The position numbers and the translations under genes are program-made. The notes under the pieces are model-generated. The model saw nothing but the letters and a program-made list of their open reading frames with translations. It was not told the DNA's origin and searched no databases. Positions 5,885 to 8,429 of a DNA stretch of 8,429 bases are shown piece after piece. Source of the stretch: SIG78 sp045587205. Lineage in GTDB: Bacteria; Verrucomicrobiota; Lentisphaeria; Victivallales; Victivallaceae. How positions within the stretch are numbered: position 1 is the first letter of the stretch; each line of letters begins with the position of its first letter. The stretch is taken from NCBI GenBank assembly GCA_045587205.1, contig JAZNBV010000042.1:1-8429 (forward strand). The letters are read 5' to 3'.

Positions 5885-6002
5885 CCTTGAAATTATAAGG
5901 TGGAGACAGAATAAATTTTTCAAGCCATACAAAAGATATTATTTTTCCGGGAAAATATGTCGCAATGTCAAATTAGAACCGTCTTTTAGTGATTGATTTT
6001 TC

Positions 6003-6018
6003 TTATACTGCAGTATAA
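6003..6018. promoter_or_regulatory. 16-bp perfect palindrome between convergent genes
   Basis: TTATACTGCAGTATAA is perfectly self-complementary and lies in the 141-base spacer between the ends of the AraC and LysR genes, 8 bases after the LysR stop in its direction. It has no loop and no clear T tract, so it is a poor classical terminator; it may be a protein-binding site. Nothing else coding is seen from 5885 to 6025. Confidence 0.35.
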
Positions 6019-6025
6019 CTGATTT

Positions 6026-6973
6026 TCATACACGCTGACCGGAGTACTGCGGTTTGACTTGAGTTTGCAGTTTGCGGTATTGGCTGCGGAGTATATGCAG
6101 AAAAATATCTGCCATTTTACTGGCATTATCAGCCGGACGGATCACAAAAAGCGGTATTTCCGGAGTGGCATCCTTAAAATAACGATAGCAGATCCGGTCT
6201 GAAAACATCCCCCGGTAGGAATCGGAAACCACTGCCACACCCAATTTGCCTGCCACCATCCGCAACGCAGTATAAGTATTGTAGATCTCCATATCGACCC
6301 GCGGCAAAAAACCGCCGTATTTGCGGAAAAATAGATCCAGAAATTTACGCAGTGAACTCGATGTCCGTTCCGGCACCATAATAAATGACTGCTCTTTCAG
6401 CGATTCAACCGCCACCGCCGGGGCTTGAGCCAGCGGCGAATCCTGCGGCAGAGCCAGTACCAGCGGATCGCTCCATAAGTATTCGCATATCAGCGAATCA
6501 TCATCTTCGCCGATGGCAACCTGTGACCGCATAAATGCTATATCCAGATTGCGTTGCCGCACCTGATCGGGAAGTGTATCAGAAGTTGCGTCAACCACTT
6601 CCATTATCAGGTGCGGATATCGGCGGCGCATTTCACGAACCGACTGAACAAAAGCCGGATTTTCAATAGTCGAGGATATTGCCCCCACCGCCAGGTGCCC
6701 GTAACCGCCGAACCCGGTACATTTGGCTATATTGACCGCCCGTTCGGCAGAGGCGAGGATCTTACGGGCTTCCTGCAGAAAAAGTTTACCCGATTCTGTA
6801 AGGCTGATTTTCCATTTGTTGCTGCGCGAAATCAGTCTGGTGTTCAACTCTTTTTCCAGCGCCGCGATCTGACGGCTCAATGCCGGCTGGGTGATCTTGA
6901 GCTTTTCAGCTGCCCGGGCAAAGTGCAATTCTTCCGCTGTAACTGCAAAATACCGTAAATGCCGAAGTTCCAT
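6026..6973 (-). CDS. LysR-family transcriptional regulator
   Basis: The product is 315 residues, a full-length LysR protein. The opening MELRHLRYFAVTAEELHFARAAEKLKITQPALSRQI is the classic winged helix-turn-helix of the family (recognition region about 18-37), followed by the linker helix (to about 88) and a substrate-binding-like effector domain with two lobes (about 93-295). The N-terminus resembles the BenM/CatM/CynR branch. ATG at 6971-6973 is fixed by the conserved MELRHLRYF opening; the ribosome binding site is weak (AGAG, 6 to 7 bases away). The gene is divergent from the M20 amidohydrolase, and the shared spacer holds a dyad suited to LysR binding. It probably activates that gene in response to a substrate or product and represses itself. 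The effector cannot be told from sequence. Confidence 0.92.
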   Translation of the reverse strand: MELRHLRYFAVTAEELHFARAAEKLKITQPALSRQIAALEKELNTRLISRSNKWKISLTESGKLFLQEARKILASAERAVNIAKCTGFGGYGHLAVGAISSTIENPAFVQSVREMRRRYPHLIMEVVDATSDTLPDQVRQRNLDIAFMRSQVAIGEDDDSLICEYLWSDPLVLALPQDSPLAQAPAVAVESLKEQSFIMVPERTSSSLRKFLDLFFRKYGGFLPRVDMEIYNTYTALRMVAGKLGVAVVSDSYRGMFSDRICYRYFKDATPEIPLFVIRPADNASKMADIFLHILRSQYRKLQTQVKPQYSGQRV

Positions 6974-7093
6974 AAGTAACTCTTTAATAATTTTAAGTAA
7001 TCAATATTGTATATTTTAATATATTGATATTTATTGAAAAAACAATATATTTATATTAAAAAAATTTATATTTCAATAAAAATGATATTTACT
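6974..7093. promoter_or_regulatory. LysR-type divergent operator and promoter region
   Basis: ATCAATAT (7000-7007) and ATATTGAT (7021-7028) are perfect 8-base arms around a 13-base AT-rich spacer, a plausible LysR box. A further CAATAT lies at 7043-7048, a possible weaker activation half-site. On the plus strand TTGATA (7024-7029) and TATATT (7046-7051) with a 16-base spacer form a likely promoter overlapping the right arm. The region is nearly all A and T, so chance dyads are common. Confidence 0.45.
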
Positions 7094-8257
7094 ATGGAAA
7101 AATCACTTATAAAATCGCTGGTTCAGCAGCAAATCAGCCGTCTGGCGCCGGATTTGAAAACTCTTGCGCTGGATTTGTGGAACCACCCGGAAACCGCTTG
7201 GCAGGAGTTCCATTCGGCGGAAGCTGTTTGCAATTTGCTTAAAAAATATTCGCTCACCGCCGTGCCGGGATATTGCGATATACCTACTGCATTCCGTTGC
7301 GAATATGGTTCCGACGGGGGGGCGGTTTTTGCGTTGACTGCTGAATATGATGCGCTGGCCATCGGGCACGCCTGCGGTCATAACCTGATTGCAGCAGCAT
7401 CGGCAGGGGCAATGCTGGCGGCAGTTGAAATTATGAAACAACACAACATTCCGGGCAGAGTTGTTCTGCTCGGTACTCCGGCGGAGGAATCCGGTTCCGC
7501 AAAAGTGAAAATGGTTGAAAAGGGTGCGTTAAATAATATTGATGCTGTTATGATGGCACATCCGGGCTGGTGTACTATCCCGGATCGCGGCAGTCTGGCT
7601 ATCCGCAGATATGATGTGACTTTTCACGGAAAATCTTCGCACGCTTCCGGTTCTCCGGAGCTGGGAATCAATGCGCTGGATGCAGTGATGATGCTTTTTA
7701 CAGCAGTGAACTTTCAACGCCAGCAGATGCCGGAATTCTGCCGTATCCACGGTATTGTGACCCATGGCGGAGTTATGCCCAATATTATTCCGGAAAAGGC
7801 AAGCTGCCGTTTTTATCTGCGCAGTGCCCGCGAAGATTGGATGGAAATTATTGACCGCCGTTTTGATGATATGGTTCGCGGCGCAGCACAGCTGACCGGT
7901 ACGACTTTTACCAAAGAAAAATTCTCCACCGATTGCCGGAGCCGCAAACCCAATCAAGCTTTGAATGAAGCTTTTGTGGAGATAATGACCGGGTTGGGGG
8001 AAACTGTTTCGCCGGTTCCGGCTGCGGGCAGGGCGTCATCAGATTTCGGTGATTTTTCGCAAGCCATACCGGGGGCTCACCCCTATTTTGCCATTGCCGA
8101 CCGCCGCATCGGAGCTCATTCCGCTGAATTCAAAGAAGCGGCACGCTCGGATATGGGATTGGAAAATATGCTGAAAGCCGCACAGGCTCTGGCATACACT
8201 GCTTTGCAGTATATGACCAGTGAAGATTACCGTGCTGCGGTGCAGCGTGATTTTTGA
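7094..8257 (+). CDS. M20-family metal-dependent amidohydrolase
   Basis: From ATG at 7094 the product is 387 residues, usual for M20 amidohydrolases. In-frame starts also exist at 7082 (ATG) and 7034 (TTG), none with a ribosome binding site; 7094 best fits the family N-terminus, and the earlier residues are lysine/isoleucine-rich leader-like sequence. Motifs in order: EYDALAIGHACGHN (84-97; C94 and H96 as metal ligands), GTPAEESG (127-134; E131/E132 catalytic and metal), AHPG (155-158), the dimerisation-domain HGKSSHAS (178-185), THGGVMPNIIP (223-233), SSDFGDFS (315-322) and AHSAEF (341-346). The pattern is closest to the aminobenzoyl-glutamate hydrolase/PM20D2-like amidohydrolases, which split an amide or dipeptide bond. 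There is no signal peptide, so it is cytoplasmic. The exact substrate is unknown. It is likely under control of the divergent LysR regulator. Confidence 0.9.
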   Translation: MEKSLIKSLVQQQISRLAPDLKTLALDLWNHPETAWQEFHSAEAVCNLLKKYSLTAVPGYCDIPTAFRCEYGSDGGAVFALTAEYDALAIGHACGHNLIAAASAGAMLAAVEIMKQHNIPGRVVLLGTPAEESGSAKVKMVEKGALNNIDAVMMAHPGWCTIPDRGSLAIRRYDVTFHGKSSHASGSPELGINALDAVMMLFTAVNFQRQQMPEFCRIHGIVTHGGVMPNIIPEKASCRFYLRSAREDWMEIIDRRFDDMVRGAAQLTGTTFTKEKFSTDCRSRKPNQALNEAFVEIMTGLGETVSPVPAAGRASSDFGDFSQAIPGAHPYFAIADRRIGAHSAEFKEAARSDMGLENMLKAAQALAYTALQYMTSEDYRAAVQRDF

Positions 8258-8278
8258 GCATAAAACAGCGCCGCAAAA

Positions 8279-8356
8279 AAAATGGGGGTGTTGCAAAACT
8301 GTTTTGTGGGGAAAAAACCTTTTTGAAAAAAGGTTCTTTTCCCCACACCCCATTTT
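8279..8356. terminator. Large nested hairpin after the amidohydrolase gene
   Basis: The core pairs 8305-8322 with 8329-8347: TGTGGGG with CCCCACA, then A6 with a T-rich arm holding one bulged C, then CC with GG and TTT with AAA. This gives about 18 pairs with a tiny loop. An outer pair AAAATGGGG (8279-8287) and CCCCATTTT (8348-8356) encloses it. It lies 22 bases after the amidohydrolase stop and should block transcription in both directions. The complexity exceeds a simple terminator and suggests a mobile or repeated intergenic element (REP/MITE-like). Confidence 0.6.
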
Positions 8357-8377
8357 CCAAAAACTTTCGCCGGGATT

Positions 8378-8400
8378 GCTTTTATTGTTTCAATAAAAGC
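8378..8400. terminator. Perfect 10-bp hairpin with 3-base loop
   Basis: GCTTTTATTG (8378-8387) and CAATAAAAGC (8391-8400) pair perfectly around TTT. It follows the larger hairpin by 21 bases. The string GCCAACTTG that follows (8404-8412) resembles, inverted, the CAAGTTGG of the direct repeat at 292 and 889, so this may be the edge of another copy or relative of that element. No gene is seen from 8258 to the window end. Confidence 0.45.
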
Positions 8401-8429
8401 AATGCCAACTTGTTTATTATAAGTAAATT

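Noticed and set aside
5935..5960. Hairpin ATTTTTCC/GGGAAAAT as terminator of the AraC gene
   Set aside because: The arms touch with no loop, so the actual stem would be short and A/T-only; not convincing.
7529..7957. 142-residue minus-strand frame
   Set aside because: It is antisense to the amidohydrolase, whose motifs are certain; a shadow of its codon pattern.

Overview
The window (8,429 bases) reads as chromosomal DNA from an AT-leaning, mid-GC bacterium. The mix is a glycoside-hydrolase-family-78-like rhamnosidase, an FAD_oxidored-type flavoprotein, an AraC regulator with a PocR-type sensor, a LysR regulator, an M20 amidohydrolase, and structured intergenic repeats. This resembles carbohydrate-degrading bacteria of the Planctomycetes-Verrucomicrobia-Chlamydiae group, perhaps Lentisphaerota (Victivallales). 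That placement is an impression from protein style, not a search result. No rRNA, tRNA, CRISPR array, transposase or phage gene was seen.

Left part (1-1403): the 3' end of an unrecognised gene, a 67-68 bp direct repeat present twice (292-358 and 889-956), a possible coding remnant, and a small four-helix membrane protein (505-870, TTG start with a good ribosome binding site). A structured non-coding stretch follows. Next is a minus-strand promoter (1326-1354) with two operator-like dyads spaced 41 bp apart, pointing into a short ORF I cannot identify.

Middle part (1404-5884): on the minus strand are a short cytoplasmic alpha-L-rhamnosidase-like protein and, upstream of it, an FAD-dependent oxidoreductase. 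The oxidoreductase frame runs directly into a signal peptide and the catalytic RHG motif of a secreted histidine phosphatase. That frame is cut by a TAA at 3409-3411 but stays phosphatase-like for 67 more codons afterwards. This looks like a gene fusion plus a nonsense mutation, so a decaying locus. Divergent from it is a PocR-AraC regulator, probably the local activator or repressor.

Right part (6003-8429): a LysR regulator is divergent from an M20-type amidohydrolase. An 8-bp-arm dyad lies between them, the classic layout of a LysR regulator controlling its neighbour. The amidohydrolase is followed by a large hairpin-forming intergenic element and a second perfect hairpin at the window's edge.

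The most unusual points are the oxidoreductase/phosphatase fusion with its in-frame stop, the two-operator promoter in front of an unrecognised or lost gene, and the repeated structured element. I see no clear evidence of a wholly new multi-gene system.
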